Positions 1 to 7,883 of a stretch of 64,000 nucleotides of DNA are shown here, piece by piece; within the stretch, counting starts at the first letter, position 1, and each line of letters opens with the position of its first letter. The stretch is taken from positions 3,658,001 to 3,722,000 of the forward strand of contig OZ242042.1 of assembly GCA_965204905.1 (NCBI GenBank), read 5' to 3'. The stretch is from Bin87 sp965204905 (GTDB lineage: Bacteria; Chloroflexota; Dehalococcoidia; Lucifugimonadales; UBA3495). A program made the translations under genes and the position numbers. The notes under the pieces are model-generated. The model had not been told where the DNA came from. It did no database searches and saw nothing but the letters and a program-made list of their open reading frames with translations.

Positions 1-1165
1 GGAACGGCTTGAGCAGAATGGCCATCTGCTGCTCTCCCAGGTTCACCTGCTGCACGATGGCGTCGTGGTCGGGGCTGTAATCGATGCAGCCGGCCAGCGC
101 GTCCTCCAGCGCCGGCGCCAGCACCCGCTCCTGTAGCACCCACGCTTCCGAAACGGCCAGTTGGCCCCAGTCTGCCCAATCCACGCCGGAGCGCAGCGTA
201 TGCAGGGTGGGCGGGCCGTCGCTCCAGAACACCGAGAAGCAATGCGCGCTCTCCCCCACTCGCGCCACCTCGCTCACCGCCTCCGCCGGCGTTACGTCGG
301 GATTCAGCGGCCGCGAATCAAACAACCCGTTCAGCAGCGCCCGCACGTCGCCCAGTTGCTCATCGGTCATCCCGCCGGCCACCCGGTGGTACGGCAAGAG
401 CAGCAACCCCGGGTCGTCAAATTCCACCAGCGTCATCATCACGTAGTTGCTCGCCGCCGCCTCATCCGAACGCTGCTCGCCGGCCTGGTTCCGGCTGTAG
501 CGCAGCGCCGCCTCGTAGCGGTGGTGTCCGTCCGCCAGGAACACCGGACGGTTGGCGAACGTTTCCGTGATGGCCCCCTGCGTCTCCGTGTCGGCGATGC
601 GCCACAGTTCCGCGTTCCCGCCGGCCGGAGTCGTCCCGGTGGTGTCCGGCGCGTTTTCCAGCACGCCGCCGAAGATGCGTTGCAGGTCGCCTTGAGCGTC
701 GCGGTACAGCGACATGATCGGGCTGAACTGGGCCTGGCAGGCATCCAGGAGCGCGACCCGATCCAGTACCGCCGGCTCCCGCGTGAACTCATGGGGCAGC
801 ACGCCCCCGGCGTCATAGTCCTCCACCAGCACGTCGGCAAACAGGCCGATATGCTGCCGGCGTCGGCCTCCAAAGTCATAAGTGTGACGCATCAGGTAGA
901 AGCATGGCCCGTCGTCCTGGCGCAGCGCGCCGTCCGCCAGCCACTGCCGGAAAAGTTGCGCGGCCTGCTGGTATCCCGCCTGCGGGTCCACCGGGTCCGG
1001 CTGCTCGCCGCCCTCCAGATGCACGGCGTTGTACTCGCTGCGCGTTTGCAGATCTGCTTTCAGTTCCGGCCCAATCATGTCGTAGGGCGGGCAGATCACG
1101 TCGGAAAGGCTGCCGACAACGGCAGGGTCAAAACGGCAGCCGCGAAAGGGTTTGATAGTGGCCAT
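1..1165 (-). CDS. DUF1015 family protein (3' end outside window)
   Basis: Reading the minus strand from the ATG at 1165 gives an open frame that runs off the left edge, so the C-terminus is missing. The N-terminus contains FRGCRFDP and ICPPYDMI, and the middle contains FLADGHHRYEAALRY, the hallmark of the DUF1015 family. The family has no firmly established reaction; members are soluble proteins of about 400 residues. The longer frames on the plus strand here (for example 161-1198) are shadows of this gene. It lies downstream of and on the same strand as the SulP gene, about 100 bases away. Family call confident, function unknown. Confidence 0.88.
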   Translation of the reverse strand, partial: MATIKPFRGCRFDPAVVGSLSDVICPPYDMIGPELKADLQTRSEYNAVHLEGGEQPDPVDPQAGYQQAAQLFRQWLADGALRQDDGPCFYLMRHTYDFGGRRRQHIGLFADVLVEDYDAGGVLPHEFTREPAVLDRVALLDACQAQFSPIMSLYRDAQGDLQRIFGGVLENAPDTTGTTPAGGNAELWRIADTETQGAITETFANRPVFLADGHHRYEAALRYSRNQAGEQRSDEAAASNYVMMTLVEFDDPGLLLLPYHRVAGGMTDEQLGDVRALLNGLFDSRPLNPDVTPAEAVSEVARVGESAHCFSVFWSDGPPTLHTLRSGVDWADWGQLAVSEAWVLQERVLAPALEDALAGCIDYSPDHDAIVQQVNLGEQQMAILLKPF

Positions 1166-1271
1166 GGGTGTGATGACTCCGAAACGAAAATCGAATAGCC
1201 GCATTATACGATACGGCATCCTCGGTCCCGCCGAAATCTCCCGGAGGCTATGGCAGTGGACGATTAGCCGT

Positions 1272-2918
1272 TCAGGCGTCCTGGGCGGCAAGGAGCCTGG
1301 CCGCCGTTTCCCTCGCCTCGTCCATGGTGCCGACTATCTGGTCCTGTGGGACACGCTTCAGGATGTCCAGGGCAATGAGGTTGCGGGCGGGCAGACCCGA
1401 AAGCCCCATCACGATGCATTCAACGTCCTGGAATATGGCGGTGTCGATCAATTGCTCCACCACCAGAGCCGCGCTGTCGTCGATGTGCACGGTGTCGGAG
1501 AAGTTGAGGATCACAACCTCGTGGTCACGTATGTCTTCCCCAATGGTTTCAATCAGCTTGCCGGAGGACGCCACGGTAAAAGCTCCCCTGAGCGCCACCA
1601 TGCCCACCCGCGCGGTGAAGTCGTCCACTTCTTGCTGCTCATCGTTATTGCCAAAGAAAATCTGGTCGAGTATGGGCACCGATATGACGCTGTCCAGCTC
1701 CAGGCGCTCGAACTGCCGCGCGCTGGTCACCGCGGCCGCTATCATGCCCACGGCTACGGCGGCGATCAGATCAAGGAATACCGTCAGTCCGAGAGTGAGC
1801 AGCATGACCGCCAAGTGTTCACGCTGCACCCGGTGCATCCGGGCCACGAACCGCCAGTCTATGGTGTCCAGCGCGACTTTCACCAGGATGCCGGCCAGGA
1901 CCGCGTTGGGTATCAGGGCAACGTACTGGCCCAGCAGCAGCACCATGACCGCGAGAATGCCTACGGCAATTACCCCTGAAACGAAGGTCCATCCGCCGGC
2001 CCGAACGTTCGCCACCGTGCTCGGAGTGGCGCCGGATCCGGGCAGGCCCCGGATGAATCCGGTGATGACGTTGCCCAATCCCTGAGCCAGCAACTCCCGG
2101 TTGGGATCGTGCCGGGTGCGGGTCATCGAGTCCGCCACGAGGCCGGTGAGCAGGGTGTCCACGGAACCCACCAGGGCTATAACCATCGCCGGCTCAATGG
2201 CGCGGGCGATCCCGCCGGCGGAAAGGGCCGGCAGCTGGAAGGCCGGCAGATCCGTAGGCACGGTGCCGATGACCGGCGCGTCGGTAAGCCAGAAGACCCC
2301 CAAAAGCGTCCCCACCACCAGGGCCACCAGGGTCGAAGGCAGGTACTTGTCGAATCGATCAGGCCAGAACAGTCCAACGGCCAGCGTAACCACGGCTATG
2401 CCCAGTGCGCTGATCTGGAAGTGATCGAGTATATCCACCAAGTTCAGGAGGGTAGAGATGGTCCCTCCGGGCACGGCCGGCGCTCCCAGGAAGGGCAGGC
2501 TCTGGCCCACTATGATGATCACCCCGACGCCGGTCATGAACCCCGATATGACCGAGTAGGGAGTGTAGGTTACGAAGCGCCCGATTCTCAGCAGGCCGAA
2601 CATTATCTGGATCAGTCCGGCCAGTATGACGATGGTGAAAGCCTCGCCGATATTTTCGGCGTGGGCGGCGACGATGGCTGCCATGGCCACAGTCATCGAG
2701 CCGGTTGGCCCCGATATGAGAGAGCGGGTTCCGCCGAACACGGCGGCAAAGAAACCGACTGCAACGGCCCCATAGATCCCGGCAGCCGGACCCAACCCTG
2801 CCGCCAATCCGAAGGCCAACGCCACCGGCAGACCAACCACCGCTGCAGTGACACCCCCGAGGACGTCCCCCCGGAGGGTTCTAAAGTCGTAACGCAGGTC
2901 GGAAAAACGATTCAGCAA
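1272..2918 (-). CDS. SulP-family anion transporter with STAS domain
   Basis: Predicted inner-membrane anion (sulfate or bicarbonate class) permease of about 548 residues. The N-terminal half has the SulP core with hydrophobic segments such as GVTAAVVGLPVALAFGLA and the conserved stretch LISGPTGSMTVAM. The C-terminal ~120 residues form a STAS domain (VALRGAFTVASSGKLIETIG, then VVILNFSDTVHIDDSA). The substrate cannot be read from sequence. The only in-frame ATG, at 2987, lies inside the tRNA-Leu gene, so I place the start at the TTG at 2918; this is uncertain because no clear Shine-Dalgarno is seen. An APS reductase occurs elsewhere in the window, but no sulfate-assimilation genes adjoin this one. 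Confidence 0.85.
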   Translation of the reverse strand: MLNRFSDLRYDFRTLRGDVLGGVTAAVVGLPVALAFGLAAGLGPAAGIYGAVAVGFFAAVFGGTRSLISGPTGSMTVAMAAIVAAHAENIGEAFTIVILAGLIQIMFGLLRIGRFVTYTPYSVISGFMTGVGVIIIVGQSLPFLGAPAVPGGTISTLLNLVDILDHFQISALGIAVVTLAVGLFWPDRFDKYLPSTLVALVVGTLLGVFWLTDAPVIGTVPTDLPAFQLPALSAGGIARAIEPAMVIALVGSVDTLLTGLVADSMTRTRHDPNRELLAQGLGNVITGFIRGLPGSGATPSTVANVRAGGWTFVSGVIAVGILAVMVLLLGQYVALIPNAVLAGILVKVALDTIDWRFVARMHRVQREHLAVMLLTLGLTVFLDLIAAVAVGMIAAAVTSARQFERLELDSVISVPILDQIFFGNNDEQQEVDDFTARVGMVALRGAFTVASSGKLIETIGEDIRDHEVVILNFSDTVHIDDSAALVVEQLIDTAIFQDVECIVMGLSGLPARNLIALDILKRVPQDQIVGTMDEARETAARLLAAQDA

Positions 2919-2945
2919 GAAAAAATGTGTCAGCGAGAGAAAATA

Positions 2946-3030
2946 TGGTGGGGAAGGCGGGACTCGAACCCGCACGCCCAAGGGCACATGATCCTAAGTC
3001 ATGCTCGTCTGCCAATTCCGACACTTCCCC
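2946..3030 (-). tRNA. tRNA-Leu (anticodon TAG)
   Basis: On the minus strand, a 7-bp acceptor stem GGGGAAG/CTTCCCC encloses an 85-nt class II tRNA with a long variable arm. The anticodon stem CATGA/TCATG carries loop CTTAGGA, giving anticodon TAG (reads CUA). The T arm contains GGTTCGAGTCC. The 3' CCA is encoded (TGG at 2946-2948 on the plus strand). Confidence 0.95.
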
Positions 3031-3083
3031 CGGGACCACCGCCGGCCAGCCAACAGGACAACCGCCTCGACAAGCTAGGGAGA

Positions 3084-3159
3084 TGGTGACCCGCCTCGGG
3101 GTCGAACCGAGAACCTGCTGATTAAGAGTCAGCTGCTCTGCCAGTTGAGCTAGCGGGCC
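3084..3159 (-). tRNA. tRNA-Lys (anticodon CTT)
   Basis: On the minus strand, acceptor stem GGCCCGC/GCGGGTC (one G-T pair), D arm GCTC/GAGC, and anticodon stem GCTGA/TCAGC with loop CTCTTAA give anticodon CTT (reads AAG). The T arm is CTCGG-TTCGACC-CCGAG. The length is 76 nt including an encoded CCA. It lies 53 nt upstream of tRNA-Leu on the same strand, so the two are probably co-transcribed. Confidence 0.96.
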
Positions 3160-3254
3160 ACGAAACGGCGCACGAAGCGCATGAGTTAGGCTATCAACAT
3201 ACCGAATGGGTGTCAATAATCAGGCGTGCGGCAGGATGCGGTAGGATTAAGAAC

Positions 3255-4448
3255 ATGGCGGCAGTGGCAACGATTTCGATGGCTTTGCTGCTGACGCTCC
3301 TACTGGGATGCGTCAGCGGAGCGCCGGCGCCGTTACTCGCGCCGGAGTCGTCGGGATCACCGTCCGCAGCGCAGTTGGGAACCCTCCGACTGAACCCCAT
3401 GCCGACCGACCGGCGATTTCAGTCGCCCACCAACCTGGTCCAGATGCAGAATGAGCGGATGCTGGTATCCGAGCAGGCCGGTCGAGTCTGGACGCTCAAC
3501 GAAGCGGAATCCGGCCACGCCGTCGCGCAAGTGATTCTGGACATCACCGACCGCGTGAGCAGCCGTCGTTCCGAAGAAGGGCTTTTGGGATTGGCCATAG
3601 ACCCGAAGAACGGACGACACCTGTACGTCTATTACTCCGCAGCCGACCCGCGCCGGTCGGTGATCTCCCGTTTCACCGTTCCGCCGGACCATTCCGCCGC
3701 CGACCCGGACCGCGAATTGGTGATCCTGGAAGTTGAGCAGCCCTACGCCAATCACAACGGCGGCCAACTGGCCTTCGGCCCGGACGGCTACCTGTACATC
3801 GGCCTAGGCGATGGCGGATCGGCCGGAGACCCGCTGGGCAACGGTCAGGATACGTCAACGCTGCTCGGCGCCATCCTCCGCATCGACGTATCCCAGGCAA
3901 CGCCGGAGCATCCCTACGCCATACCACCGGACAACCCCTTCGCCAATCTGCCTGGAACGGAGGGGCGCGGCGAAATCTGGGCCTATGGTCTGCGCAACCC
4001 GTGGCGCTTCAGCTTCGACCGGGCCACCGGCGAGTTATGGGCCGGCGACGTGGGCCAGAACCGCTGGGAGGAGATTGACCTGATTCAACAGGGCGGCAAC
4101 TACGGCTGGAACGCTCTGGAGGGCAACCACTGCTTCCGCCCCCGCGACGGCTGCGAACGCGAAAGAATGGAGCCGCCGGTTTGGGAATACTCGCTGGACG
4201 GCGAACCCTGCTCGGTGATCGGCGGTTACGTCTATCGCGGCCCCGCGATACCGTGGCTGAGCGGCGCTTACGTGTATGGCGACTACTGCTCCGGCAAGGT
4301 CTTCGGCTTGCGCTACGTGGACGGCGAGGTGGTCGAACACCGGCAACTCGCCGACACCGGCCTCAGCATAATGTCCTTCGCAGAGGACAACGAAGGCGAG
4401 CTGTACCTACTCTCGCAGAAGTCAGGCATCTACCGCCTGGCGGATTAG
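3255..4448 (+). CDS. PQQ-dependent sugar dehydrogenase-like lipoprotein (GSDH family)
   Basis: Predicted exported aldose or sorbosone-type dehydrogenase of 397 residues with a six-bladed beta-propeller. The start at 3255 gives a short signal peptide ending in the lipobox LLLGC (Cys19), so the mature protein should be lipid-anchored outside the membrane. Family motifs are GLLGLAIDPKNGRHLYVYY, NHNGGQLAFGPDGYLYIGLG, EIWAYGLRNPWRFSFD and NYGWNALEGNHC. Such proteins oxidise sugars with PQQ, but some relatives have other ligands. It faces away from the tRNA pair. No PQQ biosynthesis genes are in the window. An upstream in-frame start at 3210 would bury the signal peptide and is disfavoured. Confidence 0.87.
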   Translation: MAAVATISMALLLTLLLGCVSGAPAPLLAPESSGSPSAAQLGTLRLNPMPTDRRFQSPTNLVQMQNERMLVSEQAGRVWTLNEAESGHAVAQVILDITDRVSSRRSEEGLLGLAIDPKNGRHLYVYYSAADPRRSVISRFTVPPDHSAADPDRELVILEVEQPYANHNGGQLAFGPDGYLYIGLGDGGSAGDPLGNGQDTSTLLGAILRIDVSQATPEHPYAIPPDNPFANLPGTEGRGEIWAYGLRNPWRFSFDRATGELWAGDVGQNRWEEIDLIQQGGNYGWNALEGNHCFRPRDGCERERMEPPVWEYSLDGEPCSVIGGYVYRGPAIPWLSGAYVYGDYCSGKVFGLRYVDGEVVEHRQLADTGLSIMSFAEDNEGELYLLSQKSGIYRLAD

Positions 4449-4467
4449 TAGGGAGTTGCCTTTCTGA

Positions 4468-4487
4468 ATTCCTACGGAAGCAGGAAT
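4468..4487. repeat. Palindromic dispersed repeat (ATTCCT..AGGAAT type)
   Basis: A 20-bp imperfect palindrome lies between two convergent genes. The same type occurs at 10862-10881 and 24736-24755. Confidence 0.6.
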
Positions 4488-4510
4488 GACGCCTTGCCTA
4501 CCGGGGGCCG

Positions 4511-5872
4511 TCAAATCCGAACCGCCGCCGGCATCTCGTTCAAACCCGCAATCCGCTCGCACCACTGGGCCGCGCCCAGCACCTGGCCCTCCTGCGCCCA
4601 CGGCCCGCCGAACTGGACGGCCATGGGCATCCCCAGTTCGCTCAGGCCCGTCGAGACCACCACCGTCGGCAGGCCGGCCGCCGTCCAGGGCTGCTGGAAC
4701 GCCGCGTCGCCGGTGGTGTTCAGGTCCCTGGGCGCGGGGGCCGGCGTCGCCGGGGTCATCACCACGTCCACTTTGGCCGCCAGCTCGCTCATGTCGGCGC
4801 GGAACTGCCGGCGCAGCCTCTGCGCCTTCATATACGTGGAGGTCGGAATGATCATGCCCATCTCCATGCCCCCACGGATGCGCGGCCCGTAGTCGGCGGC
4901 GCGGATACGATGATTGGCCTGGTGGAACCCGGCGCACTCCACGTTCATCACGATGCGCTGGAAACTGTGCACGCGGGCAAAGCTGTCGGGCAGGGGCAAC
5001 TCCTCGACCTCGGCGCCGGCCTCCGCCAACTGGTTGGCGATGGCCTCGGTGTGCGCCCAGATTTCCGGCGTAGCATAGTCCTGGTAATACTGCCGCACCA
5101 GCCCGATGCGCGGCGGACGGTCGTGCTCGGCCATCTGCGCCACGAAATCCGGCACCGGCTCCCGCAGACTGCCGGGATCGTTATCGTCCGCGCCGCTCAG
5201 CACCCCCAGCATCAGCGCGGCGTCGGCCACCGTGCGCGTCAGGATGCCCACGTGGTCCAGCGACCAGCTAACCGGCGCGACACCGTAGCGGCTGATGCGC
5301 CCGTAGGTGGGCTTGAGGCCGACGATGCCGTTGTAGGCCGCCGGCCGGCAAGTGGAGCCGCCGGTCTGCGAACCCAGCGCCGCCGGCACCATGCGCGCCG
5401 CCACCGCTGCCGACGACCCGCTGCTGGACCCGCCGGGCGTGTGCTCCAGGTTCCAGGGGTTCCGCGTCGGCGATGGGTCGGAGGTTGCGAACTCGGTGGT
5501 GACCGCCTTGCCCAGGATGATGCCGCCGGCCTCCTTGATTTTCGCCACCGACGTGCCATCAAATTCCGGTACGAAGTCGGCGTACACCTTGGAGCCGCAG
5601 GCGGTGAGCATCCCCGCCGTGTAGAAAATGTCCTTCAGGCCCACGGGCACGCCGTGGATGGGGCCGCGTATTTCGCCGCGTTGAGCTTCCGCTTCCCGCT
5701 GCCGGGCCGCTGACAGCACGGCGTCGCGGTCAATGGTCACCCACGCCTGCAAGTCGCCGTCCAGCGCGTCAATCCGCGCCAGCAGCGACTCCGCCAGCGC
5801 CACCGGCGATATGGTTCCCTCGCGAATCTGCGCGGCGGCTTCCGCCACCGAAAGCTCATGGAGTTCAGGCAT
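4511..5872 (-). CDS. Amidase signature family hydrolase (GatA-like)
   Basis: A 453-residue amidase signature enzyme, the usual full length. The Ser-cisSer-Lys triad is visible: Lys80 in VPVGLKDIF, cis-Ser149 in TPGGSSSGSS, and nucleophile Ser173 in GSQTGGSTCRPAAY. The family hydrolyses amide bonds; the substrate cannot be deduced. A lone amidase with no gatB nearby makes a role in tRNA-dependent amidation unlikely. It is preceded 83 bases upstream, on the same strand, by a 59-residue protein that could be a GatC/AtzG-like partner. The start MPELHELSVAEAAAQI matches the family N-terminus. Confidence 0.92.
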   Translation of the reverse strand: MPELHELSVAEAAAQIREGTISPVALAESLLARIDALDGDLQAWVTIDRDAVLSAARQREAEAQRGEIRGPIHGVPVGLKDIFYTAGMLTACGSKVYADFVPEFDGTSVAKIKEAGGIILGKAVTTEFATSDPSPTRNPWNLEHTPGGSSSGSSAAVAARMVPAALGSQTGGSTCRPAAYNGIVGLKPTYGRISRYGVAPVSWSLDHVGILTRTVADAALMLGVLSGADDNDPGSLREPVPDFVAQMAEHDRPPRIGLVRQYYQDYATPEIWAHTEAIANQLAEAGAEVEELPLPDSFARVHSFQRIVMNVECAGFHQANHRIRAADYGPRIRGGMEMGMIIPTSTYMKAQRLRRQFRADMSELAAKVDVVMTPATPAPAPRDLNTTGDAAFQQPWTAAGLPTVVVSTGLSELGMPMAVQFGGPWAQEGQVLGAAQWCERIAGLNEMPAAVRI

Positions 5873-5900
5873 AATCCAACCTCTTGACGGTGTCGCATAG

Positions 5901-5941
5901 CCCCCTCTCCCCCCGTGGGAGAGGGTTGGGGTGAGGGGGCG
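5901..5941. repeat. CCCTCTCCC-type dispersed repeat
   Basis: An imperfect inverted repeat built from CCCCCTCTCC and GAGAGGGTTGGGGTGAGG lies between the amidase and its small upstream gene. Related sequence (CCTCTCCCATCAAGGGAGAAG) is present at about 24390-24411. It would form a hairpin within the presumed transcript. Confidence 0.5.
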
Positions 5942-5955
5942 TCATTGGTGCTTGC

Positions 5956-6135
5956 TTATTCCTGGAACAGCGGCTCCAGGTCGGGGTGCACCTCTGCGCT
6001 CTCAACGTCGTGAATCTGTTGAGCGGCCGTCCTCAAGTACGATTCCAACTCGCCGGCGCGCTCCTCACCGAACTCCACCACCGCCCGCCGGCGCAGTTCC
6101 TCGTAGATTCGCTCCTGGTCATTGCTCTGGCTCAT
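5956..6135 (-). CDS. Small acidic protein, possible GatC/AtzG-like amidase partner
   Basis: A 59-residue protein starting MSQSNDQERIYEELRRRA and ending HPDLEPLFQE. I choose the ATG at 6135, preceded by GAGGTG, over an upstream in-frame ATG at 6174. It is predicted helical, charged and soluble, with no membrane segment. It sits directly upstream of the amidase gene on the same strand. Its size, helical N-terminus and acidic '-DLEP-F' tail recall the small GatC-like subunits (AtzG/DUF4089) that pair with amidase-signature enzymes. That resemblance is my inference and is not a firm family match. Confidence 0.6.
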   Translation of the reverse strand: MSQSNDQERIYEELRRRAVVEFGEERAGELESYLRTAAQQIHDVESAEVHPDLEPLFQE

Positions 6136-6210
6136 ATCATCATCACCTCGTCGCCGTAAAACCCGGTACACCAATCCCTCTCACTCGCCGGATTCTAAAC
6201 GGGCTACCCC

Positions 6211-6240
6211 GTAGGGGCAACCCTTGTGGTTGCCCCCTGC
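6211..6240. repeat. REP-like palindrome (GTAGGGGCAACC type)
   Basis: GTAGGGGCAACC followed by TTGTGGTTGCCCC forms a stem-loop. It is the same family as the copies flanking the transposase at 7152-7706. Confidence 0.75.
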
Positions 6241-6254
6241 CCATATCACCTCAC

Positions 6255-6282
6255 GTAGGGGCGAGGCATGTCCCGTCCCTAC
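6255..6282. repeat. REP-like palindrome, diverged copy
   Basis: GTAGGGGCGAGGC...GTCCCTAC is a diverged copy 14 bases beyond the previous one, so the pair forms a doublet upstream of the 6135 gene. Confidence 0.6.
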
Positions 6283-6297
6283 ACTATCCTAACCGTA

Positions 6298-7041
6298 TCA
6301 ATGCCCCCGCGCCAGCCGATCCGCCAGCGATTCCGGCAGGCCGGCGGCGCATATCTTGCGCTGAGCGGTAGCGATGTCGTACTCAACCCGATGGTGTTCC
6401 AACACGCCGGCGTCGCCGATCTCGCTGTCGTACAGCAGGTAGGACGCCCGCCGGTCGCCATCCCGAGGCTGGCCCACGCTGCCGGGGTTAACGATCACTC
6501 GCTGATTGGAGTTGAGCACGAGCGGCGCAGTAACGTCCAGCAACGCCACGTCAGCGCCGCGCTCGTGCTCCGTCCACACGATCGGGTAGTGTGAGTGCCC
6601 CACCAGGCAGAAGGGAGTATCCATCAGGGCAAAGGTCGCCAGCGCCGCCGGCTCGCTGATCAGGTACTCCATCACCGGATCGCGCAGGCTGCCGTGGACG
6701 TGGGTGAAATCGCCAACGGTTCGCACCTCGGGCAGCCCGGCCAGGTACGCCAACTCGTCGTCCGTCAATACGTCCGCCGTCCACAATGCCGCCGCGCGCG
6801 CCGCGCCGTTGAAAAGGTCGGGGTTCAGCTTGCCGGTGACGGCGTGGTCGTGGTTCCCCGCGATGGCGAGATGCGGCAGCCTCCGCAACCGTTCGATGCA
6901 CGGCCCGGGATCCGCCGCATACCCCACCAGGTCGCCCAGAAACCAGACCGCATCGTAACCGCCGCGCGCGTCAGCATCCGCCAGCACGGCCTCAAAAGCC
7001 TCCAGGTTGGAGTGTATGTCCGACACAATCAGGGCGCGCAT
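6298..7041 (-). CDS. Calcineurin-like metallophosphoesterase (YfcE/MJ0936-like)
   Basis: A 247-residue cytoplasmic phosphoesterase starting MRALIVSDIHSNLEAFEAVL. Metal-binding motifs appear in family order: DIH at residues 8-10, FLGDLVGY, AGNHDHAV, VHGSLRD and GHSHYP. The family uses two metal ions to hydrolyse phosphodiesters or phosphomonoesters; the substrate is unknown. The upstream in-frame ATG at 7089 would add 16 residues before the core strand and is rejected. The gene diverges from the transposase gene at 7152. Confidence 0.9.
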   Translation of the reverse strand: MRALIVSDIHSNLEAFEAVLADADARGGYDAVWFLGDLVGYAADPGPCIERLRRLPHLAIAGNHDHAVTGKLNPDLFNGAARAAALWTADVLTDDELAYLAGLPEVRTVGDFTHVHGSLRDPVMEYLISEPAALATFALMDTPFCLVGHSHYPIVWTEHERGADVALLDVTAPLVLNSNQRVIVNPGSVGQPRDGDRRASYLLYDSEIGDAGVLEHHRVEYDIATAQRKICAAGLPESLADRLARGH

Positions 7042-7071
7042 GGGCGGTATGGTAGCACAGGGGCGGGTTGT

Positions 7072-7077
7072 TATAAT
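7072..7077 (+). promoter_or_regulatory. Candidate -10 element (TATAAT)
   Basis: TATAAT lies about 75 bases upstream of the transposase ATG, with the REP-like palindrome at 7099 in between. No convincing -35 element is visible. Confidence 0.35.
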
Positions 7078-7098
7078 CGCGCTTAACACCTATCGTTG

Positions 7099-7126
7099 GT
7101 AGGGGCAACCACAAGGGTTGCCCTCT
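7099..7126. repeat. REP-like palindrome upstream of transposase
   Basis: GTAGGGGCAACC/GGGTTGCCCT stem-loop. It is followed by a second small hairpin CCACG-TAGC-CGTGG at 7127-7140, ending 11 bases before the transposase ATG. A palindrome plus accessory hairpin beside a Y1 transposase gene is the typical REP/RAYT arrangement. Confidence 0.75.
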
Positions 7127-7151
7127 CCACGTAGCCGTGGAAGAGTGAATC

Positions 7152-7706
7152 ATGATCCCAATCTACAACCCGGATATTCATCACCGCCGTCCCATCCGCC
7201 TGCCCGGATACGATTACCGGCAAACGGGCGCGTATTTCGTAACGATATGCACGCACAGAAGGATTCCACTGTTCGGTGAAATCCAAGGCGATGCGATGCG
7301 GTTGAACGAAGCGGGGAGTATGTTAGCCAGGCAGTGGCAGATGTTGCCGCAACGATTCGCCAACGTTCGTTTAGACGTGTTTGTCGTCATGCCGAATCAC
7401 ATCCACGGTATTATCGTGTTGACCGATGGGATAATGGAGCCACCATCCGAGGCAACCACAAGGGTTACTCCCGCGTCGTTGGGAGACGTGGTGGGCGCGT
7501 ACAAATCATTGACAACGGTTGAATATGTACGTGGGGTAAAGGCATCCAGGTGGACACCGTTTGACGATAAATTGTGGCAACGCAATTACTATGAACACAT
7601 CATCCGAAACGAATCTGCCCTACACAACATCCGCCATTACATCATCCATAACCCTGCAAAATGGGCCGAGGATACAGAGAACCCGGAGAGATTGTCCCGT
7701 CCATAA
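7152..7706 (+). CDS. REP-associated tyrosine transposase (RAYT, IS200/Y1 superfamily)
   Basis: A 184-residue HUH single-strand transposase. The HUH motif is His83-x-His85 in VMPNHIHGI, and the nucleophile candidates are Tyr146/Tyr147 in LWQRNYYEHII. The N-terminus PGYDYRQTGAYFVTICTH and C-terminal YIIHNPAKW are typical of RAYTs. Such enzymes cut and join DNA at REP palindromes and are usually domesticated rather than mobile. Palindromes flank the gene at 7099-7126, 7767-7795 and 7825-7849. A fragment of the palindrome (7451-7466) lies inside the coding sequence in frame and encodes residues 100-106. Length and motifs appear intact, so it is probably functional. Confidence 0.92.
   Translation: MIPIYNPDIHHRRPIRLPGYDYRQTGAYFVTICTHRRIPLFGEIQGDAMRLNEAGSMLARQWQMLPQRFANVRLDVFVVMPNHIHGIIVLTDGIMEPPSEATTRVTPASLGDVVGAYKSLTTVEYVRGVKASRWTPFDDKLWQRNYYEHIIRNESALHNIRHYIIHNPAKWAEDTENPERLSRP
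7451..7466. repeat. Partial REP-like palindrome inside the transposase gene
   Basis: GGCAACCACAAGGGTT matches the central part of the neighbouring palindromes and is read in frame as part of the transposase. Confidence 0.6.
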
Positions 7707-7766
7707 CACGTAGGAGTCTATGACGGACACCCGTCTGGTGAGCCGGCCGATTCCCGCCTGCAAGAT

Positions 7767-7795
7767 GTAGGGGCGCCCCTTGTGGGCGCCCTGGG
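7767..7795. repeat. REP-like palindrome, left arm of an inverted pair
   Basis: GTAGGGGCGCCCC..GGGCGCCCTGGG. Together with the copy at 7825-7849 it forms a larger inverted pair (BIME-like) about 30 bases apart. Confidence 0.7.
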
Positions 7796-7824
7796 TTGGC
7801 GCACACTATCTTCCGCAGATCCCA

Positions 7825-7849
7825 GGGCAACCACAAGGGTTGCCCCTAC
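7825..7849. repeat. REP-like palindrome, right arm of an inverted pair
   Basis: GGGCAACCACAAGG..TTGCCCCTAC. Its reverse complement closely matches 7767-7795. It ends 34 bases before the asparaginase start. Confidence 0.7.
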
Positions 7850-7883
7850 GCGGCAAAAAATTCGCATCTCAGGAGATCCACCC

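Noticed and set aside
161..1198. Long plus-strand frame at the left end
   Set aside because: It is the antisense shadow of the DUF1015 gene, which has clear family motifs on the minus strand.
2919..2987. Upstream ATG start for the SulP transporter
   Set aside because: It lies inside the tRNA-Leu gene, so the start must be further in.
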